Assembly (NCBI RefSeq): GCF_002879615.1
Contig: NZ_PNRF01000028.1
Span: forward strand, 157,246-221,245
Reading direction: 5' to 3'
Source: Billgrantia endophytica
Lineage (GTDB): Bacteria > Pseudomonadota > Gammaproteobacteria > Pseudomonadales > Halomonadaceae
DNA: 64,000 nucleotides
Shown: in pieces, positions 55,439-63,621 of the stretch
Position numbering within the stretch: position 1 is the stretch's first letter
How the letters are laid out: every line of letters starts with the position of its first letter
Position numbers and translations under genes: made by a program
The notes under the pieces: generated by a model
Seen by the model: the letters and a program-made list of their open reading frames with translations, nothing else
Databases searched by the model: none
What the model was told of the DNA's origin: nothing

Positions 55439-56197
55439 TCAAGGCGTTGCGTCATTGCCTCCGCCGGCCTGCTTCTCCGTGGCGGTGAGTATCCCACGCA
55501 GGATGTTGAGCTCCATGCGTTCGGGGCGGGCACGCAGGGTGAAGCGCCGTAGCCGTGCCATCAACTGCCGTGGCAGGGCCGGGTCGTGGAAGCCGATGGC
55601 GACCAGTGTCCGCTCGAGATGGGCAAAGTAGTGCTCGAGCTCCTCATGGGTGGCCAGCGGCTGGGGCGGCTCCGGATCGGCGCCAGGGGCGGATTCCTGC
55701 TGCGCCAGCCAGGCCAGCCGGCACTCGTAGGCCAGTACCTGTACCGCGGTGGCCAGGTTCAGCGAACTGAAGTCGGGATTGGCCGGGATATGCACGTGGG
55801 CATGACAGCGCTGCAGCTCGGCATTGGAGAGGCCGCTGTCCTCGCGGCCGAAGACCAGTGCGATTCGCGCATCCTCGCCGGCCAGCTCCCCGGGCAGGCG
55901 CTCGCCCAACGCCCGGGGGGTGATCATCGGCCAGGGCAGGGTGCGTGAGCGGGCGCTGGCGCCCACCACCAGGGTGCAGTTCGACACCGCCTGTTCCAGG
56001 GTCTCGACCGTTCGGGCACCCCGAACGAGATGATCGGCACCCGATGCCCGGGAAACGGTATCGCTGGTCAGCGGCTCGCAGCGAGGTGCCACCAGGGCCA
56101 GATCGGAAAGTCCCATATTGTGCATGGCGCGAGCCGTCCCACCGATGTTGCCGGGGTGGCTGGTGCCGATCAGTACGATACGGATGCGGTCTAGCAT
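55439..56197 (-). CDS. trmJ: tRNA (cytidine/uridine-32 2'-O) methyltransferase TrmJ
   Basis: A 252-residue SPOUT-class methyltransferase. RIVLIGTSHPGNIGGTARAMHNMGLSDLALV is the N-terminal signature. IALVFGREDSGLSNAELQRCH and SLNLATAVQVLAYE form the SAM knot. The C-terminal helical part binds tRNA. Divergent from suhB, with a 170-base gap between them. Confidence 0.96.
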   Translation of the reverse strand: MLDRIRIVLIGTSHPGNIGGTARAMHNMGLSDLALVAPRCEPLTSDTVSRASGADHLVRGARTVETLEQAVSNCTLVVGASARSRTLPWPMITPRALGERLPGELAGEDARIALVFGREDSGLSNAELQRCHAHVHIPANPDFSSLNLATAVQVLAYECRLAWLAQQESAPGADPEPPQPLATHEELEHYFAHLERTLVAIGFHDPALPRQLMARLRRFTLRARPERMELNILRGILTATEKQAGGGNDATP

Positions 56198-56369
56198 GGT
56201 GATCCTGCCTGTCGCGTCACGGAAAAGAGGGCGCAGAGTCTACCATGTTCATCCGCGACGATGGCGCAAGCGGGCCGACTCTGCTAGGATTCGCGCCGAC
56301 ACGTTCGACCCGCGTGACGCGTTCGAACTAGCCTGTTCTTTAACACCACCGACGCTCCAAGGCCCGATC

Positions 56370-57164
56370 ATGCATCCGATGGTCCAATTTGCGTTGCGCG
56401 CCACGCGCAGCGCCGCCGAACAGTTCCTGCGCATTCGTGAGCGCATCGAGAACTCTCACGAGGAACACAGCCTCGAGCGCCTGCTCGAGGACACCGCCCG
56501 CAATGCCGAGACGCTGATCGTTCGTCAGCTCAGCCGCGGTTATCCGCAGCACGGCATTTCCGGCCGCTTCACGCCCCATGGCTCCGGCGAGGGTGAGGGG
56601 CTGGACATCGAATGGCGGATCGAGCCTTTCCACGGGTATTCCAGCCTGGGCGTGGCCGGCAAGGGGTTCGCCCTGTCGCTGGTCTGCCTGGTGAAGGGGC
56701 GTCCGGAGCACGCGGTGGTGATCTGCCCCTTCAGTGACGACGAATACCTGGCCAGCCGTGGCCGTGGTGCCCAGCACAATGGCAAGCGCATGCGGGTACC
56801 CAAGATCACCACCCTTGCCGGCTCCCGCATGGCCATGAGCCTGCCCGACATCGATCGGCGTGCCCGTCATCTGCCTGCCTATCTGACCCTGATCCAGCAG
56901 CTTGCCCCTCAGGTCGAGTCCCAGTTGGCGACCGGCAGCGGCCTGCTGGACATGGCCGAACTGGCGGCGGGTCGGGTCGATGCCGCCTTTGTGCTGGGCC
57001 TCGAGGAACAGGATCGCCTGGTCGGTACCCTGCTGCTGAAGGAAGCCGGAGCGTTGATGGGGTCCCCCGACGGCAAGCCTGTCGTGGAGACCGAGGGTCA
57101 GTTGATGGCTGCCGGCCCGCGTTTGTACAAGGCGCTGGTGCAGCAGCTCAAGCCCCATTTCTGA
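56370..57164 (+). CDS. suhB: SuhB-like inositol-monophosphatase-family protein with lost catalytic motifs
   Basis: 264 residues, starting MHPM like E. coli SuhB and matching it in length and in gene position beside trmJ. GRGAQHNGKRMRV and the AELAAGRVDAAFVLGL region are conserved. The metal-binding motifs are not: the usual ESG Glu region is SGRFTPHG; the DPLDGTTN motif is EPFHGYSS (85-92); and the WDxAAG motif is QDRLVG. It is therefore unlikely to hydrolyse inositol phosphate. SuhB also works without catalysis in the NusA-dependent rRNA antitermination complex, and that role may be what is retained (inferred). Confidence 0.88.
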   Translation: MHPMVQFALRATRSAAEQFLRIRERIENSHEEHSLERLLEDTARNAETLIVRQLSRGYPQHGISGRFTPHGSGEGEGLDIEWRIEPFHGYSSLGVAGKGFALSLVCLVKGRPEHAVVICPFSDDEYLASRGRGAQHNGKRMRVPKITTLAGSRMAMSLPDIDRRARHLPAYLTLIQQLAPQVESQLATGSGLLDMAELAAGRVDAAFVLGLEEQDRLVGTLLLKEAGALMGSPDGKPVVETEGQLMAAGPRLYKALVQQLKPHF

Positions 57165-57198
57165 AATGGCGTCCCCTCCTGGCTGGTCGAGTGTGGTG

Positions 57199-57222
57199 CC
57201 CCCTGCTGTCTTGGGCAGGGGG
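57199..57222 (+). terminator. Hairpin after suhB
   Basis: CCCCCTGC and GCAGGGGG form a perfect 8-base stem with an 8-base loop, 34 bases after the suhB stop. There is no T run, so a Rho-independent terminator is possible but not certain. Confidence 0.45.
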
Positions 57223-57515
57223 TCGCATCCTCCAGATGCAGAGCGTGCCGGACAAGCCGTTGCAACTGGTGTGTGGTTCCGAGTTGTTGCGTATAATCAG
57301 CGGGTTGCACTTTCATGTCTGGCGGTGATGGTGTACGTTGACTGGCTGCTTCGATGTGGCTCGCCCGAGCCTTGGGGCGGTCTGGGCTGATATTCTACCT
57401 GGGGCCTCGGCATGGGGCCTGAGCGGGATAGGCCTTTCCAGCAGCGTCTGGCTCGCCTCAATCTGCTGCTTATATAACAAGATACCTTGACTCGAAACGC
57501 TTGCCCGAGAGCCTC
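57223..57515 (+). promoter_or_regulatory. Untranslated region before the Mrp operon with a TATAAT box
   Basis: About 290 bases without a convincing gene. A perfect TATAAT lies at 57292-57297 but the -35 region is weak. A second AT-rich TATATAAC lies at about 57470-57478, close to the start. Transcription from the first would give a leader of about 210 bases. No tRNA, attenuator peptide or known riboswitch was recognised. Confidence 0.4.
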
Positions 57516-60422
57516 ATGCTGCTATTGTCCCTGATTCTCGTCCCGTTTATCGGTAGTGCGATTGCCGCCCTGATGCCCGCCAACGCCCGCAACAGCGAGG
57601 CGTGGCTGGCCGGGGGGGTAACGTTGTTCGGCCTGCTTGTGACGGCCTATCTGTTCGCTCAGGTCGGTGACGGCGGAGTGGTGCGTTTCCACGCCGACTG
57701 GTTGCCCAGCCATGGTTTGAACTTCATCCTGCGCATGGATGGATTGGCCTGGCTGTTTTGCATGCTGATCCTGGGCATCGGCCTGCTGGTGGTAATCTAT
57801 GCGCGCTATTACATGTCGCCGGCGGACCCGGTGCCACGCTTCTTCTCTTTCCTGTTGGCGTTCATGGGTTCGATGCTGGGCATCGTGCTGTCCGGCAATC
57901 TGATCCAACTGGTCGTTTTCTGGGAACTGACCAGCCTGACGTCGTTTCTGCTGATCGGCTACTGGCACCATCGTGCGGACGCCAGGCGCGGCGCGCGCAT
58001 GGCCTTTACGGTCACCGCATCTGGGGGGCTGTGCCTGCTGGCCGGCGTGTTGATGCTCGGTCATATCGTCGGCAGCTATTCGCTGGATGTGGTGCTGGCC
58101 TCGGGTGACGCGGTGCGCGAGCACCCCTGGTATCTGCCCACGCTGGTACTGATTGCCCTCGGGGCGTTGACCAAGAGCGCGCAGTTCCCGTTCCACTTCT
58201 GGCTGCCGCATGCCATGGCGGCTCCCACGCCGGTATCGGCTTTCCTGCACTCCGCGACCATGGTCAAGGCGGGTATCTTCCTGTTGATGCGCCTTTGGCC
58301 CACCTTGTCGGGGACGCCGGAGTGGACCTGGATCATTGCTGGCGCGGGCCTCTGCACACTGTTGATCGGTGCGTTCTGCGCCATTTTTCAGCACGACCTC
58401 AAGGGACTGCTGGCTTACTCGACGATCAGCCACCTGGGGCTGATCACCGTGCTGTTGGGTATCGGTTCGCCGCTGGCGATGGTCGCGGCGATCTTTCACA
58501 CCCTCAACCATGCCACTTTCAAGGCGTCGCTCTTCATGGCCGCCGGGATCATCGACCATGAGAGTGGCACGCGGGACATGCGCCACCTGCGCGGCCTTTA
58601 CCGTGTGTTGCCCTATACGGCGACGTTGGCCATCGTCGCGAGTGCGGCCATGGCGGGCGTACCGTTGCTCAACGGCTTCCTGTCCAAGGAGATGTTCTTC
58701 GCCGAGGCGCTGGCGGTGGGGTCGGCGAGAAACTGGGGCATGTCGCTGGCGGCGATATTGATGGGCATCTTCAGCGTGGCCTATTCGCTGCGCTTCATTT
58801 ATGTCTTCTTCGGCCCCCTGGCGACCGACTTGCCCAGGCAACCGCACGAGCCGCCGCGCTGGATGCGTTTTCCGGTGGAGTTTCTGGTGCTCTGCTGCCT
58901 GGTGGTCGGCGTGGCTCCGGGCTGGAGCGTTGGTCCTTTCCTGAACACCGCGGTGGTGTCGGTGCTGGGAGAGCGCACGCCGTATTACAGCCTCGCCGTC
59001 TGGCACGGCTTCAATCTGCCCTTGTTGATGAGCATTCTGGCGCTGGTCGGGGGTGTGGCGTTCTATACGCTGCTACGCCGACGCTACAACCTGATCCACT
59101 CCGACCGGGGGGTGCCACTGCTGTACCGCTTCAATGGCAAGCAAGCCTACGAAAGCACCATGCTGCGCCTGACCGCAAGCGCTGCATTGCTGGAGAGGTT
59201 GCTGAGCACCCGGCGCCTGCAGCCGCAGTTGCTGCTGCTCATGATCGCGCTTCTGGTGGTGCCGATGCTGTTGGTCAATCCCTTGTCGAACCTGGATTTT
59301 CCTGGCATCGGTGAGTTTCATCCGATGTTTGCCATGCTGTGGCTGATTGGCTGTGCCTGTGCCATCGCTGCCGCCTGGCAGGCCAAATACCACCGGCTTG
59401 CCGCCCTGAGCCTGGTCGGGGGCGCCGGCATCGTCACCAGTATGACCTTCCTGTGGCTGTCGGCGCCTGACCTGGCGCTGACGCAGTTGATGGTGGAGAC
59501 CGTCACCACGGTATTGATCCTGCTGGGGCTGCGCTGGCTGCCGCCCCGGATTGTGCCGCGTGAGCTGAATTTCCAGGCACCTCGGAGTGCTTGGCTGCGC
59601 CGCGGGCGGGACCTGGTGATCGCCGTGGTGGCAGGGCTCGGCATGTGTCTGGTCAGCTATGCGGTATTGATGCGCCCGGCAGCGCCCGACGGGATTTCCG
59701 ACTTCTTTCTGACACGTGCCATGTCGGAAGGCGGCGGTAGCAATGTCGTCAATGTACTGCTGGTGGATTTCCGCAGTTTCGACACCCTGGGAGAAATCGC
59801 CGTTCTGGCGATCGTGGCGTTGACGGTGTATGCCCTGTTGCGGCGCTTCCGCCCGGCACCTGAAAGTGTGCCGATACCCGCCCAGCAGGCCAACAGCGTC
59901 GATCCGGCAGCCGGACAGACCCCATCCCAGCAGGTAACCAGTGGCTACCTGATGGTACCGAGCGTCTACCTGCGGTTGCTGTTTCCCATCATGGGCGTCA
60001 TCGCGGCCTATTTCTTCATCCGTGGGCATAACCTGCCCGGTGGCGGCTTTGTCGCCGGCCTGACCTTCGCCGTGGCGATCATCGTGCAGTACATGCTGGC
60101 GGGTACGGTTTGGGTCGAAACCCACCTGCGTCTGCAACCGCATCGCTGGATCGCGCTGGGCCTTGTCACGGCCTGCCTGACAGGGCTTGGCGCCTGGTGG
60201 TTTGGCTATCCCTTCCTGACCAGCCATACCGCACATGTCACCTTACCGTTATTGGGAGAGATCCACTTGCCCAGTGCCTTCATCTTCGACCTGGGAGTCT
60301 TCGGCGTCGTGGTCGGAGCGACCATTCTGATCCTGGTGGCCCTGGCCCATCAGTCGGTTCGTAGTCACCGCCTGCCAGCCGGTGGCACGGCGCCTCGCTC
60401 GCCAGGCAGGGAGGTCCGGTAA
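57516..60422 (+). CDS. mrpA: Mrp-type Na+/H+ antiporter subunits A and B fused
   Basis: A 968-residue inner-membrane protein. Residues about 1-490 are a complex-I NuoL-like proton channel (QLVVFWELTSLTSFLLIGYWHHRADARRGARMAFTVT, FPFHFWLPHAMAAPTPVSAFLHSATMVKAGIFL, LKGLLAYSTISHLGL). About 590-790 is the MrpA C-terminal part. From about 805 a complete MrpB domain follows (LRLLFPIMGVIAAYFFIRGHNLPGGGFVAGLTFAVAIIVQY). Fusion of A and B marks group-2 (Pha-type) Mrp. It expels Na+ in exchange for H+, important in salt and alkali tolerance. The ATG at 57516 is preferred over the TTG at 57501. Confidence 0.95.
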   Translation: MLLLSLILVPFIGSAIAALMPANARNSEAWLAGGVTLFGLLVTAYLFAQVGDGGVVRFHADWLPSHGLNFILRMDGLAWLFCMLILGIGLLVVIYARYYMSPADPVPRFFSFLLAFMGSMLGIVLSGNLIQLVVFWELTSLTSFLLIGYWHHRADARRGARMAFTVTASGGLCLLAGVLMLGHIVGSYSLDVVLASGDAVREHPWYLPTLVLIALGALTKSAQFPFHFWLPHAMAAPTPVSAFLHSATMVKAGIFLLMRLWPTLSGTPEWTWIIAGAGLCTLLIGAFCAIFQHDLKGLLAYSTISHLGLITVLLGIGSPLAMVAAIFHTLNHATFKASLFMAAGIIDHESGTRDMRHLRGLYRVLPYTATLAIVASAAMAGVPLLNGFLSKEMFFAEALAVGSARNWGMSLAAILMGIFSVAYSLRFIYVFFGPLATDLPRQPHEPPRWMRFPVEFLVLCCLVVGVAPGWSVGPFLNTAVVSVLGERTPYYSLAVWHGFNLPLLMSILALVGGVAFYTLLRRRYNLIHSDRGVPLLYRFNGKQAYESTMLRLTASAALLERLLSTRRLQPQLLLLMIALLVVPMLLVNPLSNLDFPGIGEFHPMFAMLWLIGCACAIAAAWQAKYHRLAALSLVGGAGIVTSMTFLWLSAPDLALTQLMVETVTTVLILLGLRWLPPRIVPRELNFQAPRSAWLRRGRDLVIAVVAGLGMCLVSYAVLMRPAAPDGISDFFLTRAMSEGGGSNVVNVLLVDFRSFDTLGEIAVLAIVALTVYALLRRFRPAPESVPIPAQQANSVDPAAGQTPSQQVTSGYLMVPSVYLRLLFPIMGVIAAYFFIRGHNLPGGGFVAGLTFAVAIIVQYMLAGTVWVETHLRLQPHRWIALGLVTACLTGLGAWWFGYPFLTSHTAHVTLPLLGEIHLPSAFIFDLGVFGVVVGATILILVALAHQSVRSHRLPAGGTAPRSPGREVR

Positions 60423-60766
60423 TGGAAGCCATCCTTTCCATCTCCATCGGCGTCATGTTCGGCTCGGGCGTGTGGCTGGTCTTGCGCCCTCGAACCTTCC
60501 AGGTGATCACCGGGCTGCTGCTCATTTCCTATGCGGTCAACCTGTTCATTTTCATCATGGGGCGGCTGTCGGTGAATCTCCCCCCGCTGACGCTGGGTGA
60601 GGGGGTGATCGATCCTGCGTTGTATGCCGACCCGTTGCCCCAGGCGCTGGTGCTCACTGCCATCGTGATCGGTTTCGCGACCACGGCGCTTTTTCTCGTC
60701 GTGATGATCGGTGCCAGAGGGCTGACGGGAACCGATCATGTCGATGGCAAGGAGTCGGATAAATGA
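60422..60766 (+). CDS. mrpC: Mrp antiporter subunit C
   Basis: A 114-residue NuoK-like membrane protein with three helices (ILSISIGVMFGSGVWLVL, FQVITGLLLISYAVNLFIFIMG, LVLTAIVIGFATTALFLVVMIG). Typical internal DPLPQALVLTAIVIGFA. Overlaps the AB gene and subunit D by a few bases, so the operon is translationally coupled. Confidence 0.95.
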   Translation: MEAILSISIGVMFGSGVWLVLRPRTFQVITGLLLISYAVNLFIFIMGRLSVNLPPLTLGEGVIDPALYADPLPQALVLTAIVIGFATTALFLVVMIGARGLTGTDHVDGKESDK

Positions 60767-62382
60767 GCCTTGCCTGGGTGCAGCACCTGATGTTGGCGCC
60801 AGTGTTGCTGCCGTTGCTGTGCGGTGCCTTGCTGATCCTGGTCAACGAACGACACCACCAGCGTAAGTTCGTCATCAATCTGATAAGCACCGTGAGCCTG
60901 CTGGTGGTGTCGTTGGTGTTGCTCCAGCTGTCGGACGGCGAGTTCTGGACCGACGGGATCGGGGTCTACCTTTCCGCCAACTGGGCCGCTCCTTTTGGTG
61001 TGGTGCTGCTGATAGACCGCTTGAGCGCGGTCATGCTGCTGCTGACGTCGGCACTGGCATTGGCATCCCTGGTTTTTTCGATGACGCGCTGGAGCCGGAT
61101 CGGCGTTCACTTCCATTCGCTATTCCAGTTCCTGTTGATGGGCATCAACGGGGCCTTTCTCACCAACGACCTGTTCAACCTGTTCGTGTTCTTCGAGGTG
61201 ATGCTGGCGGCCTCCTACGGCCTGGTGCTGCACGGCTACAACGGTGTGCGCATTCGCGCCGGCATGCAGTACATCGTGATCAATCTGATAGCGTCGTTTT
61301 TCTTCCTGATCGGTGTGGCGCTCATCTATGCCACTGCCGGCACGCTGAACATGACGGACCTGGCGGTACGCGTCTCTACTCTGGAAGCCGACGAGCTGGT
61401 GTTGCTGAAGGTTGGCGTGACCATCCTGGCACTGGCTTTTCTGACCAAGAGCGCGATGTGGCCGTTGGGCTTCTGGCTGCCCACCACCTACGCGGCCGCC
61501 TCGCCCCCTGTCGCGGCCATGATGGTATTGATGACCAAGATTGGGGTCTATGTCGTACTGCGACTCTGGCTGCTGGTGTTCTCCGAGGGGGCGGCGGCGG
61601 GGTTCGGCTTTGGCGCCTTGCTGTGGGGTGGGCTGGCGACGCTGGCCTTTGGCACCATCGGCTTGCTGGCTAGCCAGGAGCCGGGGCGCATGGCGGGATA
61701 TGCCGCGGTCGTTTCTTCCGGCACGTTGCTGGCGGCAGTCGGCTATGGTCAGCCCTCGTTGATCGGAGCGGCGCTCTTCTACCTGATCAGCTCGACCCTG
61801 GCGGTATCGGCGTTCTTGCTGCTGATCGAATTGATCGAGCGTATCAGAACGCCCAGTGCCGCCATGCTGGCATTGACCATGGAGGCCTTCGCGGTGGAGG
61901 ACTCGCCCGAGGAACCCGTCGGCGTGGCGATCCCGGGGGCGCTGGCCTTCCTGGGGCTGTCGCTCGCTGGCTGTGCGCTGGTCATTACCGGGCTGCCACC
62001 ACTATCGGGCTTCATCGCCAAGTTTGGGTTGCTGCATGCCCTGCTCAACCCTGGGCCGGGAGGCGGGAGTGGAATGGTCACCTGGGTGTTGCTGGTACTT
62101 GTCGTGCTTTCCGGACTGGCGGGCATCATCTCGTTGATGCGCTTCGGGGTGCGTACCTTCTGGGCCGCCAAGAACGTGACGCCGCCGCGCCTGCAGCTTG
62201 CCGAAGTGATGCCGGTCAGCCTGTTGCTACTGCTTTGTGTCATGCTGACCGTGAAAGCTGGCCCGGCCATGGATTACCTTGAGCGCAGTGCGGCGTCTCT
62301 TCACCAGCCCGAGACTTATGTCCAGCGCGTGCTGTTTGAGCCTGTCGTGTTGCGAGAGGCAATCGAGGGAGAACGTCCATGA
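60763..62382 (+). CDS. mrpD: Mrp antiporter subunit D
   Basis: A 539-residue NuoN/M-like proton channel with about 14 helices. Key segments are LFNLFVFFEVMLAASYGLVLHG (conserved Glu), FLTKSAMWPLGFWLPTTYAAASPPVAAMMVLMTKIGVYVVLRL (conserved Lys residues) and LPPLSGFIAKFGLLHALL. Length matches MrpD. Overlaps mrpC and mrpE by four bases each. Confidence 0.95.
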   Translation: MSLAWVQHLMLAPVLLPLLCGALLILVNERHHQRKFVINLISTVSLLVVSLVLLQLSDGEFWTDGIGVYLSANWAAPFGVVLLIDRLSAVMLLLTSALALASLVFSMTRWSRIGVHFHSLFQFLLMGINGAFLTNDLFNLFVFFEVMLAASYGLVLHGYNGVRIRAGMQYIVINLIASFFFLIGVALIYATAGTLNMTDLAVRVSTLEADELVLLKVGVTILALAFLTKSAMWPLGFWLPTTYAAASPPVAAMMVLMTKIGVYVVLRLWLLVFSEGAAAGFGFGALLWGGLATLAFGTIGLLASQEPGRMAGYAAVVSSGTLLAAVGYGQPSLIGAALFYLISSTLAVSAFLLLIELIERIRTPSAAMLALTMEAFAVEDSPEEPVGVAIPGALAFLGLSLAGCALVITGLPPLSGFIAKFGLLHALLNPGPGGGSGMVTWVLLVLVVLSGLAGIISLMRFGVRTFWAAKNVTPPRLQLAEVMPVSLLLLLCVMLTVKAGPAMDYLERSAASLHQPETYVQRVLFEPVVLREAIEGERP

Positions 62383-62873
62383 ACCGCTGGTTTCCATCAC
62401 CCCCGCTTTCCATCGCGCTGCTGACCGTATGGTTGCTGTTGAACCAGAGCCTGGCACCGGCTCATCTGCTGCTTGGCACCTTTCTTGCCGTTGTCGTCCC
62501 CCTGCTGTCCAGACCGCTGCGGCCGCTGGCGCCCGTACCGTTCAGGAAGCCGGTGGTGATGGCGCGTCTGCTGGCCTCGTCGCTGGTGGAGATAGTGCGC
62601 TCCTGCTTCAACGTCAGCCGTATCATCCTGTTCACAAAACCGAAAGGCCTGAATTCCCAGTTCATCCGGGTGCCGCTGGATCTCAAGAACCCCCATGGGC
62701 TGGCACTGTTGTCATGCCTCATCAATTCGACGCCGGGTACCGTATGGGTGGAGATACTGCCGGGTACCCACGACCTGGCGCTGCATGTCTTCGACCTGCA
62801 CGACGAGCAGTGGTGGATTGATACCATCAAGACACGTTACGAGCAGCCATTGATCGAGATTTTTGATTATTAG
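62379..62873 (+). CDS. mrpE: Mrp antiporter subunit E
   Basis: A 164-residue membrane protein. The N-terminal two helices (LSIALLTVWLLLNQSLAPAHLLLGTFLAVVVPLL) precede SSLVEIVRSCFNVSRIILF, followed by a cytoplasmic domain with LLSCLINSTPGTVWVEI. Typical MrpE layout. Specific to Mrp complexes, with no complex I counterpart. Confidence 0.94.
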   Translation: MNRWFPSPPLSIALLTVWLLLNQSLAPAHLLLGTFLAVVVPLLSRPLRPLAPVPFRKPVVMARLLASSLVEIVRSCFNVSRIILFTKPKGLNSQFIRVPLDLKNPHGLALLSCLINSTPGTVWVEILPGTHDLALHVFDLHDEQWWIDTIKTRYEQPLIEIFDY

Positions 62874-62884
62874 AGGGAGGTCCC

Positions 62885-63163
62885 ATGGCGACACTCTTGT
62901 CCCTGGCCATCGGTTTTACGCTGCTGTGCATCATCCTGGCCATGTTGCTCTGCACCATCCGGCTGCTGCTCGGGCCGGCGGCTCAGGATCGGGTGCTGGC
63001 GCTGGATACGCTGTGGATGTGTGCGATGCTGCTGTCATTGGCCCTTGGCCTGCGCTATGGCAGCTTGATCTATTTCGAGGCAGCCATGCTGATAGCGTTG
63101 ACGGGCTTCGTGTCGACGATAGCACTGGCCAAATTCCTGATGCGAGGGGAGGTGGTCGAATGA
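62885..63163 (+). CDS. mrpF: Mrp antiporter subunit F
   Basis: A 92-residue protein with three helices. LLGPAAQDRVLALDTL is the MrpF family signature (GP..DRV..LD). An SD-like AGGGAGG precedes the ATG at 62885, and the end overlaps mrpG by four bases. Confidence 0.94.
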   Translation: MATLLSLAIGFTLLCIILAMLLCTIRLLLGPAAQDRVLALDTLWMCAMLLSLALGLRYGSLIYFEAAMLIALTGFVSTIALAKFLMRGEVVE

Positions 63164-63537
63164 ATCTTGGCATCGATACGGTGACGCCGTGGGTGGGCCT
63201 GCCGGTGGTCATGTTGCTGCTGCTGGGTAGCATCATCGTGCTGATAGGAGCCTTGGGGCTGGTGCGCTTGCCCAACTTCTATCAGCGGATCCATGGTCCG
63301 GCGATCACCATTACGCTGGGTGCCGGCTGTATCTTGATCGCCTCGATGATCTTCTTCACCGCGCTGCAGTCGCGCTTGGTGATTCATGAGCTGTTGATCA
63401 CGGCATTCGTACTGTTGACGGCGCCGGTAGTGGCCATGCTGATCATGCGGGCCGCCGTGTATCGCGACCTTCGCGCTGCCAGTAGAAATCACTCCCCGGG
63501 ATCGGATGAGGTGTACCAATTTCCTCGTGAGAAGTGA
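63160..63537 (+). CDS. mrpG: Mrp antiporter subunit G
   Basis: 125 residues. VMLLLLGSIIVLIGALGLVRLPNFYQRIHGPAITITLGAGCILIAS is the MrpG signature (RLPDFYxRxHA in relatives, where the Ala is often present; here Gly). Three helices, then a short polar tail. It is the last gene of the operon. The ATG at 63160 is chosen because it follows mrpF by overlap. Confidence 0.93.
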   Translation: MNLGIDTVTPWVGLPVVMLLLLGSIIVLIGALGLVRLPNFYQRIHGPAITITLGAGCILIASMIFFTALQSRLVIHELLITAFVLLTAPVVAMLIMRAAVYRDLRAASRNHSPGSDEVYQFPREK

Positions 63538-63571
63538 TCCGGCTTTTTTCGAGGCCCGCCTTCCTCCGTCT

Positions 63572-63597
63572 GCGTCACGGGCCAATGCCCGTGACGC
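63572..63597. terminator. Hairpin between mrpG and secF
   Basis: GCGTCACGGGC and GCCCGTGACGC form a perfect 11-base stem with a CAAT loop in the 84-base gap between two convergent genes. Its position suits a bidirectional terminator, although the T run at 63544-63549 precedes rather than follows it on the plus strand. Confidence 0.6.
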
Positions 63598-63621
63598 ATG
63601 CCCGGGAGAGGGCGGGTCACG

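Noticed and set aside
57292..57297. TATAAT box considered as the promoter of a tRNA or small RNA gene
   Set aside because: No cloverleaf or TTC-A-type T-loop was found downstream and no terminator with a T run ends a short transcript there.
57522..59006. Open minus-strand frame of about 494 codons
   Set aside because: Antisense of the Mrp A subunit, which has all family motifs; composition dominated by Arg, Gln and His.
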